Of a stretch of DNA of 64,000 bases, positions 49,930 through 60,414 are shown piece after piece. The stretch spans positions 930,001 to 994,000 of the forward strand of contig JAPEHQ010000004.1 in the NCBI GenBank assembly GCA_027405735.1, read 5' to 3'. Positions within the stretch are counted from its first letter, which is position 1. Each line of letters opens with the position of its first letter. The notes under the pieces are model-generated. The model had not been told where the DNA came from, ran no database searches, and was given only the letters and a program-made list of their open reading frames with translations. The position numbers and the translations under genes are program-made. The stretch is from Mucor racemosus. Its lineage: Eukaryota; Mucoromycota; Mucoromycetes; Mucorales; Mucoraceae.

Positions 49930-52900
49930 ATGCCACCTAAAGGTATCACATTTGAAAATTTTTAATTGCATTTTGCTTGGTATTCTAATTAAATAATTAA
50001 TTGAAAATTTTTTGATACAGAGACTTCCAAACGTAGAAGGGGTAGACCACCAGTAGCTGCTACTCCACCACCACCACCACCACCTACAACTTCAACTAGA
50101 AAATCCAGTTCAAGGATTGCTCAAAATACTAGAAAATCAACCACTGCACCTGAACCTGAGCCAACGCGCTCTTCATCTAGAAAAAGAGGTCGCCCTAGTT
50201 CATATTACCCCTCTGTTCATGAAGAGAATGACGCGAAACGAAAGCGCGAAACCAGCCTCACTGCATCTGTTGATCACAAATCTCCATCAGAAATAGAAGC
50301 AGACGAAGTAGAGGATCCAGAACAGGAAAAGGCAGATGAAAAGGGTGAAGAAAAAGAAGCCATAGTTGAAAAAACAATCGATGAAGATATCGATGCAGAT
50401 TCAGATATTGATGAAATTGGCGAACAAAAAGTGGATCGACAAGGAAATCTTTTAGGAGGTAAATCAACGTTGAGATTTATTTCGTTCTTCTGCAATTGAC
50501 TAAATTTATCTATGACAGGTCGTGAATATAAAGTACCTACATTTACATTACCTAGTCATGGCGAGCAATTATTAATGTTGGCTATGGAACCTACTAAAAT
50601 ATTAGGCTATCGCGATAGTTATCTTTTCTTTCACAAACATCCTTCATTAAAACGTGTGCGTATCAATGATGAGGAAAAATACATGTTGAAAGAAATGGGT
50701 ATATTGGTTCAATGGTTTAAACATCGTGATGTCGCTGTAGTAACTGCACGCTCAGTTTTCAAGTGTTTTGGATCAAAAATGGTGAAACGTGGTCGACGCA
50801 TTCGAGATGATTACTATGAAAATGAGCATCCAGAAGAACGATTATCGAAACAAACAGCACAAGAACGTAACCTTCGTAAACAATCATCAAACGACGCCGC
50901 TTTTACTGTCACTTCAGCAAATGCAGACGAAGAAGAGGAAGAACACGATAATTCTCGTAAATCCCTCATTGCAAAGACAGCAAGATCGGAAGGATATTCA
51001 TCTAAAGCACCACTCACAAATCAAACTTGGATGCATCATGCAGCATTAGCAGCTAGAGGATTTAATGCTCAATTACATGAGAGACGAGCAGCAAAACCAA
51101 CATTTTATGATCTTCATTCCAATATTAATCAAGTACCAGCTTCCTATCAATCAAGGTCATGCAAATTTGAATTTACAAAAGAGGATTATTCAGCAACACC
51201 ATTAATTGAATTCGAACCTTCAACAAAATCAACATCAACAATAAACAGTGCACCTCTTTATCGTGGCATAGGAAAAGATTTATTAGATTATAATGTAGAT
51301 GCTGTCGTAGAAGCTTTTCCAACAGTAGAAGAAAAGGAGCAATTAAGAAAAATCTTGATGAATGATCAACAAGTGAAAATTCCAAATGAAGATGATGATG
51401 CCAACTATCCATTAGCTATTATGGAAGGGCAGTTTCAAGCAAAGTTTCCAATGTAAGTTCACATAATAGATTGATTTATATATTGGAAAAACTTAAAAAT
51501 ATTATAGACATCAAGCACGGTTTAATTATCCTACTCCAAAGGTTCCTGACCCAACAGATATGGTGGATACAGCACAATCATTAGCAGCTCAACAATTTTA
51601 TCTTGGTCTTGTATATCAATCTGTAAATCAATATGCTGATCCATCAAGGCAATCACCCATGGGTAGATCACCACAAAGTTACTCACCTGCTCCTCCACCA
51701 CAACCACAAATTCAACAACAACCACATATACAGAATACTCCTCCACCTCCACAACCACAACAACAATTACCACAACCATTACCTCAATTGATGCAACAAC
51801 CACAGCAACAACAGCAACAACAACCTAGAATGCCAATTAATGTAATAATGGAAATTAAAGACTATCAGAATTTGAATCTAAAAATTGTTATTATAGGTAT
51901 TAACTCCAGAACCACCAATGTGTCGAACCATTCTTGCAGGTAATCAAATCTGTAGAAATCCGGTGAATAAACAGGGAGAGAAATGCCCTACTCACCAACC
52001 AACAAAACAAATGTCTGATTTTGCTAAAGGACCTCCACCGGTATGACATGAATTCAATATGTAATTTTGATTTTATCTCATTGATTGATTTTTTTTTATA
52101 TTAGCAAATTGTCTATTCTGATAATAAATGTGCAGATTGCCATCAATTAAAAGCAGCCGAATCATTATTCAATTCACCAGAAGAACATGTCACTGATGAT
52201 TTTACAGTTGTGAAATGTTCCAAATGTACTAGAAAATACCATCCTGTTTGTGCTAATTTAACTACACCTCTACAAGTAGCAGCAGTGGAATCTTATCCCT
52301 GGTCTTGTCCTGAATGTAAAATTTGTTGTGTATGTAAGAGTGCCGGTGATGAATCAACATTGATGATTTGTGATGGATGTGATAGAGGATGGCATACTGG
52401 ATGGTACAGTATTTTTGTGTATTATGTGTTTATCTTATATTAATCTTTATCATCTCTTTATTAGTTGCAATCCAAAAGTCGAAAATGTCCCAGAAGGATC
52501 ATGGCTCTGTCCATTATGTGCTAATTGTCATAGTTGTGATGAGCATGGTATGGAAGAAGAATCTCAATACACTCATGCAACAGCACCTAAAAGTGATCGA
52601 TACAAGTATCCTGTTTATTTGGCTACTTACTGTCCTAAATGTAACGGCAATTTTGAAGATGATCGATTCTGTACAGTGTGTCTCAAGACATATTCAGAAG
52701 AAGAAGAAAATGACGATGAGGATAATGAAATGGTAGCTTGTGATACATGTGATCATTGGGTTCACACTCGTTGTGATGAACAATTAACACCTGAAAAATA
52801 TCAAATTCTGTGTGATGATGAAGAAGCTAAATATAAATGTCCAATGTGCGAAGATAGATTCAAACGTCTTGTAGACACTAGCACGGCTGATTTGGCATTA

Positions 52901-53103
52901 AAGGGTTTATCAGCACCCAGTGGATTTGCTGTTGGACTTTTAGGCGGCAAGGTAGTATCGTTATACACAATTCTTACAATACAGTTTTATTCATATTTTC
53001 TTAATAGATCAAAACAAGAGGCATTGTTAAATTTAAAGATATCAAAATCGGTGTACCTGAAATTAATGGTACAGGTATTGCAGAAATGCCATCCAATAAA
53101 TAA
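49930..53103 (+). CDS. Rsc7/Swp82-family chromatin remodelling subunit fused to PHD fingers
   Basis: Nuclear subunit of a SWI/SNF- or RSC-type remodeler (CRC_subunit family). Eight exons, 49930-49942, 50021-50458, 50519-51452, 51508-51841, 51897-52040, 52105-52403, 52465-52951 and 53008-53103, give about 914 aa. Order: AT-hook-like RRGRPP and KRGRPSS (residues 8-60), an acidic linker, the Rsc7/Swp82 domain from about 150 (GREYKVPTFTLP, ILGYRDSYLFFHKHPSL, DVAVVTARSVFKCFGSKM), a Pro/Gln-rich region to about 570, a small C..C..C..H zinc motif (CRTILAGNQICRNP, KCPTH), then three PHD-type modules from about 630. The first two resemble a double PHD finger (KCSKCTRKYHPVC, ICDGCDRGWHTGCCNP). The third (CDTCDHWVHTRCDEQLTPEKY) recalls KMT2/MLL PHD fingers. 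Yeast Rsc7 lacks these PHDs. A further splice to 53186 is possible in frame but would overlap Mpv17 coding, and I reject it. Confidence 0.88.
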
Positions 53104-53104
53104 T

Positions 53105-54343
53105 TTAATGTGATGATCTTTGATTGACAGTAGAAAGATACGCATTCCAACCTAAAGCAACAACATTTGTAACCATTAATCGATAATTCAATGGGGTAAA
53201 ATAAAAATTGACAACTTGAACTGCAGGCCAAATCTACATATTAAATAAATAAAAAAAAAAGTATAAATATTGACAGCACATCTTTTTCTCTCTTCTTTTT
53301 TTTTCAAATTTTGAAGCCCACATTCAAATCTAAAGGATTTTTACATGCTTCAAAAGATTGTTAAAGCTACTAAAAACCATCTAGTCATAAACCTTAACAT
53401 GTGAGCTATATCTAGCCATTTTCTTTTCATTAATAGAAATTGGATGGGATAGCAAAAGTATGAGATCCGTTTGGGACGGTATAGGATTTTGTGAAACCCA
53501 TCCGTAATGAGTTGTAATTCTAGACATCAAGATGTCCAATTGCAAATGAAAAGTATTTATGGATACGTTGCATGTTAATGCTTATTGAACCACATAACAA
53601 TACATTATAGCTTGCTTTTGGAACATGTAAATATTCTTTGAAATTTCAAATGTAATCGCTCAAATTTGAAAAAGAAGAGAATCTCATATACATTATACAA
53701 ACCTTATAATTGCCGATGAGCGCGGTGGTATACCCGCTCTGTAGTTTTTCCTTGATTTCCTGTAAGGATTTACCTTCAAAAATACCCTGCCCGGTAAAGA
53801 ATGCTAAGGACTTTACAGTTAGTAGAATACCTTAAATGTGTTTATTTACATCATGAAACGTTACCTGCGATGAAGAATGGGGCAAATATAAATTGATCTA
53901 GTACTACTTTGGTGGCTAAACCTACACCGACGATGATTCAGTATTACACAACGCATCTTTTTTTAATGTAATACCACATTTACCTTGGAAAGCATTCTTT
54001 GTGGTAACTTTTTTATCGATAAATCGATACCAGTTACTGAGAGCTGGACCAGCGAAAACGCCACCAAATGCTGTCATTCGAAATGTTCGCGTGAGATCAT
54101 GCTTTTCCCAACCCTGTTTCTCTACAAATTGTTGGGCAATTACATCGCCTAAAAGGGGAAATTATATATCATTTATATAGCAGTATGCAATATCTATTTT
54201 TTGTACCTGCACCGAATAATACAGCTAAAACACATTTGGTAAATGATATTTACATGACATTTCTATGCAGTGTATTTACCTGTAGACAAACTTTGAATTA
54301 AGATGGGTCTCTTTGTAAGCACCCTATGATATGCAGCAAACAT
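53105..54343 (-). CDS. Mpv17/PMP22 family inner-membrane protein (Sym1-like)
   Basis: This small four-TM protein of the mitochondrial inner membrane (Sym1/Mpv17) or peroxisome (PMP22) supports mitochondrial function under stress. Which member this is remains open. Six exons, 54343-54280, 54224-54207, 54148-53984, 53921-53865, 53803-53703 and 53233-53105, join to 177 aa, the normal size. Family blocks are [49 protein letters not shown], the [10 protein letters not shown] block and, in the last exon, [20 protein letters not shown] and [11 protein letters not shown]. Exon 2 is only 18 nt. The last intron (469 nt) is far longer than others here. The stop codon is one base from the stop of the convergent Rsc7-like gene. 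Confidence 0.93.
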
Positions 54344-54556
54344 AATGATAGAGATATGACAAAAGAGAAACTTTTATTTTTAATGATTTCCAATTGGCTT
54401 TCTGCCGCGCTACTTCGGTCGGCTTTCAAGTGAATATGTAAGCATTCCTTCTCCTACTCAATACCCCCATCCATCGCACAAAAATGGCAGAATTGTAATA
54501 ATATAAATTTTAGCTTTTTTTTATTATTTTCCTTTTTCTTTATTCTCTTCATTGAA

Positions 54557-55570
54557 ATGTCAAGTATTATCAATAAACTTAGAAGACGTCATTCACATGA
54601 ATATGCTCCATATCAACATTTAGAGCAACATTTTGAATCTGCAGAGATTGTTAGAGATACCATCATTGGTCTTTCTGGTAATTGTTGAAAAAGAAAGAAT
54701 GTACAAAAACACATATTAACCCTATATATATATATATAAAAGATGGATTGACTGTACCATTTGCTTTGGCTGCTGGCCTTTCTTCTCTTGGTAGCTCTAA
54801 AATTGTCATTTACGGTGGTGCGGCAGGTAAGGGTTTTGAGGTTGTTGTTTATCATATTTACTGAATGTATACATTTAGAACTTGTAAGGTAAATTTTCCT
54901 ATATTTGTAGAATTAAGGTTTAGTAAATGATTTCCTGACATGTCATGTAAAGTGGTGCTATTTCAATGGGTTTAGGTGGTTATTTAGCTGCTAGATCAGA
55001 AATTGATCATTACCGAACTGAACGTGAAAGAGAAGAGCGTGAGGTTATAGAGTGTCCACAAGATGAAGAAGATGAGATTGTTGATATTTTAGAGCCTTAT
55101 GGACTTGATAGAGAGACTATTCAACCACTCATTGAAAAATTAAAGAGCGATCCCGAGAAGTTTGTTGATTTTATGATGAAGTTTGAATTGAATTTGGAAA
55201 TGCCTGATCCTCGCCGTAGTTGGGTAATGTCATGATGATTCTGGGTAATTTGAACAACTATTGTTAACCCTTCTGTATTTAGATTTCCGCATTGACCATT
55301 GGCTTATCCTACTTTATTGGAGGTTTGATTCCATTATTACCTTATTGTTTCTTTGATGATTCCATTTTTGCTCTTTATATATCTGTAGCCGTTACTTTCT
55401 TGACTTTGTTAGTGTTTGGCTACATTAAAAGTAGATTAGTTAACCCCAATGGTGCTGTTTGGGGTGCAATTCAAACATTGTTGATTGGTGCAATTGCTGC
55501 TGGTGCAAGTTATGGTATTGTTTATTTGTTACCTCAAGAGCCAGTTGTTTTATTTTTCAATAAAGCATAA
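54557..55570 (+). CDS. CCC1: Ccc1/VIT family vacuolar iron (manganese) transporter
   Basis: Moves Fe2+/Mn2+ from cytosol into the vacuole. Five exons, 54557-54677, 54743-54826, 54879-54888, 54953-55223 and 55283-55570, give 257 aa. Family blocks are HFESAEIVRDTIIGLSDGLTVPFALAAGL, GGAAELVSGAISMGLGGYLA and, after the cytosolic metal-binding helices (REREEREV, ECPQDEEDEI), LTIGLSYFIGGLIPLLPY and the C-terminal GAAIAAGASYG-type helix. Exon 3 is a 10-nt micro-exon (54879-54888) that supplies the central ELV of AAELVSGA. Its phases fit on both sides and the resulting sequence matches the family. The gene diverges from Mpv17 across 213 bp. Confidence 0.94.
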
Positions 55571-56235
55571 ATTATATGAATTAGACATACAAAAAGTAAA
55601 TTAACGTGCGCAATATTCGGATGTGGATCTTTTAAAAGGTTTTTTAGAACTGCCAACGACATAATTTAGTAATTAACGTCATTATAAAAAATGATCGCCA
55701 GATGCTGCTCTTTGTAGCCATATTTTTTTGTTTGGCTTTTGCTTTTGTAAATATTGAACTTTATCTCAAGTGAATTTCGATTTGTAAGTAATTTTCGTTA
55801 CTGTCAGTATTTTATGCTCTTTCATGTGGTATATGAAATTGCATATTCAGGTATAGTATTGCCGCATTTACGTTATGTTTCCATTCGTATTATACGCATG
55901 ATGACTATATAGAATCACTAATATTATCACTATTACAAGCAGAATGACTATATTTTTACAATGAACCCTTTTCTATAAGGAGATTTTTTTAATATCAAAA
56001 AATCTCCTTTGATTTGACAACATTGTATTGTTACAATACGACTTTTTTATGCAATTTTCTCAAGTGAAAAATATTTAACCTTTCAAGCTAACCTTGAATT
56101 GTTTGTTTGTGTTTGAGATGCTGAGAAATCACATTCTATAAAAGAAATCCTTCCAAGCCCCCCCCCCCACCTCCTCCTCCCCTTTGAGAAGATCCTTTAT
56201 TTATACATTTAAGGGACTTACTACTAAGTAAGTTG
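55571..56235. other. Intergenic, PL8 upstream region
   Basis: AT-rich, with an inverted pair of AAAAATCTCCTT/AAGGAGATTTTTT around 55976-56010 that could form a hairpin and may act in 3' processing of CCC1. A C-run lies at 56159-56168. An ACTTAC...GTAAGT inverted repeat precedes the TATA box. Confidence 0.35.
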
Positions 56236-56244
56236 TATAAATAG
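56236..56244 (+). promoter_or_regulatory. TATA box of the PL8 gene
   Basis: TATAAATAG lies 51 bp before the ATG at 56287, spaced like the other TATA boxes in the window. Confidence 0.55.
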
Positions 56245-56286
56245 CTTTCTTTTCCATTTCTTTGTTACTCATTTATACTTTACTCC

Positions 56287-58736
56287 ATGAAAACATTGTT
56301 GATCCTTTGGTCTTTTATTATAATACCAACTATTTCTTATGCTTCGCCTGAAGAATTAAAGACGCTTTATGATCGAAAAATTGATTTTATTATACAAGAT
56401 TATAGTAGTAATGCCATTCAAATACCAACATGGCTAAACACATTTTCTAATGACAATGGTACCTGGACTGATGTTGATTATACAAGTGGCTGTACCGCAA
56501 GAAGAGCAAATTGGCCAGCACAACAGCATTTTATTCGAATTGGTAAGCATCTACAGAATGTAACAACATTTATTGTTATAACTTTTTTTTTGTATATATA
56601 TATATACATAGTTACAATGGCTAGTCAATACAGAGCATATCCTACAAATAGTACAAATTTATTACCTTACATTTCGAAAGCAATGGACTATTGGTTTGAT
56701 AATAATTATAAACCAGATGCATGCTTGGATCAAGGTGGTTTAGCCAATAGTGAATGTCCATGCGGTACACCTGGGTTTTGGAATACTAATTGGTTTGGTC
56801 AGGTAAGAAAAAGAAGAAGAAAAAAATACGTACATCAGTGTTTACATATACAAATATACTAATTTATAATTAGATGATCTTGATGCCTAAATTAATCTCT
56901 AATACATGTATATTATTAAAATCAAATTTGACAACTACACAACTTGGAAATTGTACACTAGTCTCTCAACGTGTATATAATCGAATTGATACTGATGTAT
57001 TGGGAATTGGCCCAATGACAGGTGCTAATATGCTGGATTCTGCAACTTCTGTATTGAATCTTGGCTTATTAACGGACAATGAAACATTAGCTAAAGATGC
57101 GTTAAATCATTTCTATAATCAAACAATCATCACTCCAGGAACAGGAATAGATGGCATCAAAATCGATGGCTCTTATTTACAACATTTTGCTCAATTATAC
57201 ACTGGCAATTACGGAAAAGATTTTATCAATTCTGTGGTTGTAGCTTATATTCAAACAAGCAATACATCATTCGCGCCTCCTGCAGATTCACAATCCGCAT
57301 TTTTAACTTTACTCAATGGTACCGAATGGATGGTTGTCAACAATCACACTACAGGTGCACCAAATAGTACTTTATTATGGGAATACAGTGTTATTGGTCG
57401 AATGGTTTCATTCTTGGCTGCTGATAAACAAGCAAGTGGTGGTGTTGCTCTCAATTTAACTCGAATTCAACTCGCTGTGGAAGGTTGGCCAAATGCTACC
57501 AGCGTCAAAACCATTGTCCAAAATTTAGATGATTCTAAAAAGCAATCATCTGGTCAAGGTAAACTCTCAGGCACACGCGGTTTCTATACTTCTGATTACC
57601 TAGTCCATCGAAGTCCAAAATACGTAACAACACTCAAATCATTCTCTACTCGAACGACCAATTCTGAATGCAATAATGATCAAAATCCTTTTGGTTTCCA
57701 TTTGAGTGATGGCTCTATTTTTTCCTATATTGATGGCAACGAATATTTCGATGTATTCGCTTCGTATGACTGGAATCTCATTCCTGGAACAACAGTGGAT
57801 TACGGTGCAACACCTTTTGGTTGTAATATCACACAGTTTTACGGCAACACAAGTTTCGTAGGATCTGTTACACGCAACAAACAAGGTTACTCAACCCAAG
57901 GTGGAATGGCAGTAATGCAATACTTGAATCCAATGACTGGAAGCCTGCGATGGGAAAAGACGTTTTACTTTTTCCCTGGTTTTTATGCCGTTCAAATTGG
58001 TCCTATATATTCTCAAGGAAGTGCTCCAATTGTTACTACATTAGATCAATCAAATTTGAAAGGTGATGTTTATGTTAACAATCAAAAACTAGCAATCAAC
58101 CAATCCGCACAAGTCGACGGTTCTTCAGAAAAGCAAAATAAGCACATCAATCTCTGGCACAATCGCATTTTATACACAATCCTTGATCAAAACTCGACTA
58201 ATCCAAATTTGAAAATAAATACAGCTGCACATGATGCTAATAATTGGTCATCCATTGGTATTTCTCAGGGTAAAGCTACACAACCTATCTTTACGGCCAC
58301 TCTTGAACACCCTCCGGCTTCCTTGTTGGTTGGTAATACAAGCAATAGCACAGCTCCAGTCAGCTATATTGCTCAACTTGATGTAGAAACAAAAGAAGAG
58401 CAACAACCCGAAAGTTTGGTTCAACTGATTTATCAAGATGATGAGGTATTGGGTAAAGTAAGAGGTGCATATCATGTCACAGACAAGACAATCGCTTTAG
58501 CTTTTTGGACTGCAGGTAGCTATCAAAGTTCATGGGGTCTCGGCGTAAAGACAGATCAACCTATTTTAACCTTTTTCACGATGGAAGATGAATCTTATTC
58601 CTTGACAGTATCTGATCCTACTCAATTACTAACTCAAGTTAAGATAACAATTACCCAGCAAGATGAAGAGGCAAAGGATTATGCTATTAACCTGCCTCAG
58701 GGACCACTTGCTGGTAGTAGCATGAATGTATTTTAA
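56287..58736 (+). CDS. Secreted polysaccharide lyase, family 8 (PL8)
   Basis: PL8 enzymes cleave uronic-acid-containing polysaccharides (hyaluronan, chondroitin, xanthan) by beta-elimination. The substrate here is unknown. Three exons, 56287-56542, 56612-56802 and 56874-58736, give 769 aa, normal for the family. A signal peptide (MKTLLILWSFIIIPTISYAS) leads into an alpha/alpha toroid. Predicted catalytic residues are Asn about 201 (TGANMLD), His about 253 (DGSYLQHF) and Tyr about 262 (GNYGKDF), with Arg about 325 (IGRMVS). The spacing matches bacterial PL8. The central beta-sandwich carries the diagnostic DGSIFSYIDGNEYFDVFASY and DWNLIPGTT. There are many N-glycosylation sequons and no GPI signal or TM segment. 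Mucoromycotan walls contain glucuronic-acid polymers, a possible target (inference). Confidence 0.9.
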
Positions 58737-58917
58737 ATAAAAATAATGTTTCTTGCATATTACGGTACGCTTTAAGAGTTTTAAATAGGTTGAATTGACA
58801 TAATTTACGTGATATTATAAACATCAAACGGCATTCTTTTATATTATTGTTTATTTAATGTCATATACCATATTAATTTTATTATTTACTTATATACAAG
58901 CTACGATATATACCTAA

Positions 58918-59817
58918 TTACATTGTAAGATTGCCAAACATATGCTCTACTTGAGCACGATTGATTTCATCATCCAAATACTGCTGTCCTCCATTATCTA
59001 AAAAGTTTTTTTGAACATAGTCTTCGTAAGAATCATATTGATTTGTATCTGCACATTAATTATGTTGATTAATATTATATAATATACAGCAAAAATAAGA
59101 GCTCTTACCAGATTTGACATGCACTTGCTGTAATAAAGGAGCTAATTGCTCCCAAATACCTTTTGTAGCAACCAATTCGTATATTTCTTGGATTGTCTCT
59201 GACCATATAACCCCTCTTGATGTATTTGTTTGAATAATTGCCATTAAATTATCAAATAAACCCGGGTCATTTACAATTTGATACACTTTATCTAAATCCA
59301 AAAATCCATCTAAAGGTTGCATTTGATCATCAGTCATACAATCTTCTCGACTGAGATAACCATGATGGTCTTCGACCACAATTTCCTGCACATATTCTCG
59401 TGAATCTTCTGGTAATTCGCGAAAGAATTGCATTAACGTTTGTTTGACTTCATCTTTATTTACAGGTGTAGCACTATCTAAACAAAGACACCTGACAAAT
59501 AATTCCAATTGTAAATCATTTTCCAGAAAGCAAGACACCTTGTAAATCAATGAGTAATGTTCTGCTACACTCATAACTAATGCATCGTAATCTGGTGAAC
59601 GCGCTGCACTGGACATGAGTTGTTGGAAATCGTTTAATAAATTGGGAATATAGGTTTGAAAGGTGGGTGTCCATCGTTCTGTAATTGTGGTTACTGGAGT
59701 GAACCGGGGTGTTTTAAGAGAGAGTAAAATAGCGTCAAATGTCTCTTTGTTGGGACACGATTGGTGTAAGATGGATAAAAACTGATATATCTGTAAAGCT
59801 GAATGTGGGTGAGGCAT
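58918..59817 (-). CDS. Hypothetical 279-aa alpha-helical protein
   Basis: I do not recognise the family. Two exons, 59817-59109 and 59048-58918, join at a phase-1 intron. The ATG at 59817 (MPHPHSALQIYQFLSIL) is preferred; an in-frame ATG at 59856 would add a hydrophobic MIISILFFVVVFI that may act as a signal anchor. The protein is helical and leucine-rich (SPDYDALVMSVAEHYSLIYK, DEVKQTLMQFFRELPED), with no TM segment in the core. It ends in a conserved-looking acidic tail: DSYEDYVQKNFLDNGGQQYL and then DDEINRAQVEHMFGNL. The repetitive-helix pattern suggests a scaffold or adaptor rather than an enzyme. It converges with the PL8 gene (181 bp between stops). Confidence 0.75.
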
Positions 59818-60414
59818 AATGAAAACAACAACAAAAAAGAGAATGCTGATAATCAAATGAGAAAGATCTCTTTGCGCACTAAAATGCTACACACTCTCAG
59901 CCTGCCAACCATCTGCCTTCAATTGAGTTTGGTTTATCAGAGTTTAAAATTTTGAACAAACAAGCAACATCTCGGGTCATTTATTTTATGCATTTGGAGC
60001 ACAGTTTGCATTTGAATCAAACATAAATATGGCAGAATCATATTGGCATGGCACAAATAAGCAGCATGCATTTTGATATGTCTTTATATAATACTTATTA
60101 TTCTTTGTTATTATAAAAATAGTAGGTCCTGTAATTTCATTATATAAAAACATAATGCGTATGTATATAAGAAAGATTACTTGTTGACGATTAACGATTG
60201 ACGGTTGACGGACATATTATAGGAACATTTTCTTTAAAGAAAAGATATTTTCTATATATAGTTTCTATTTACAGTAAAAAGTTGCATTGCTAATCTCAAC
60301 CAATTTTCTTTTCTAGTGTATATCATATACTCACTGTTGACGAATGAATAACCTGCTGTAGTGCTCCAATTGATAAATAAATTTTGATTGAATTTTTAAA
60401 AAACTAATTTTCAA
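59818..60414. promoter_or_regulatory. Upstream region of the 279-aa protein gene
   Basis: Contains the promoter of the minus-strand gene, but no clear TATA box was identified. A short repeat of TTGACG/ATTGACGG units lies at about 60184-60210. Confidence 0.35.

Noticed and set aside
53131..53186. Alternative last exon for the Rsc7-PHD gene ([13 protein letters not shown]...)
   Set aside because: Phases fit, but it lies wholly antisense to the conserved last exon of the Mpv17-like gene. The unspliced ending at 53103 is simpler.
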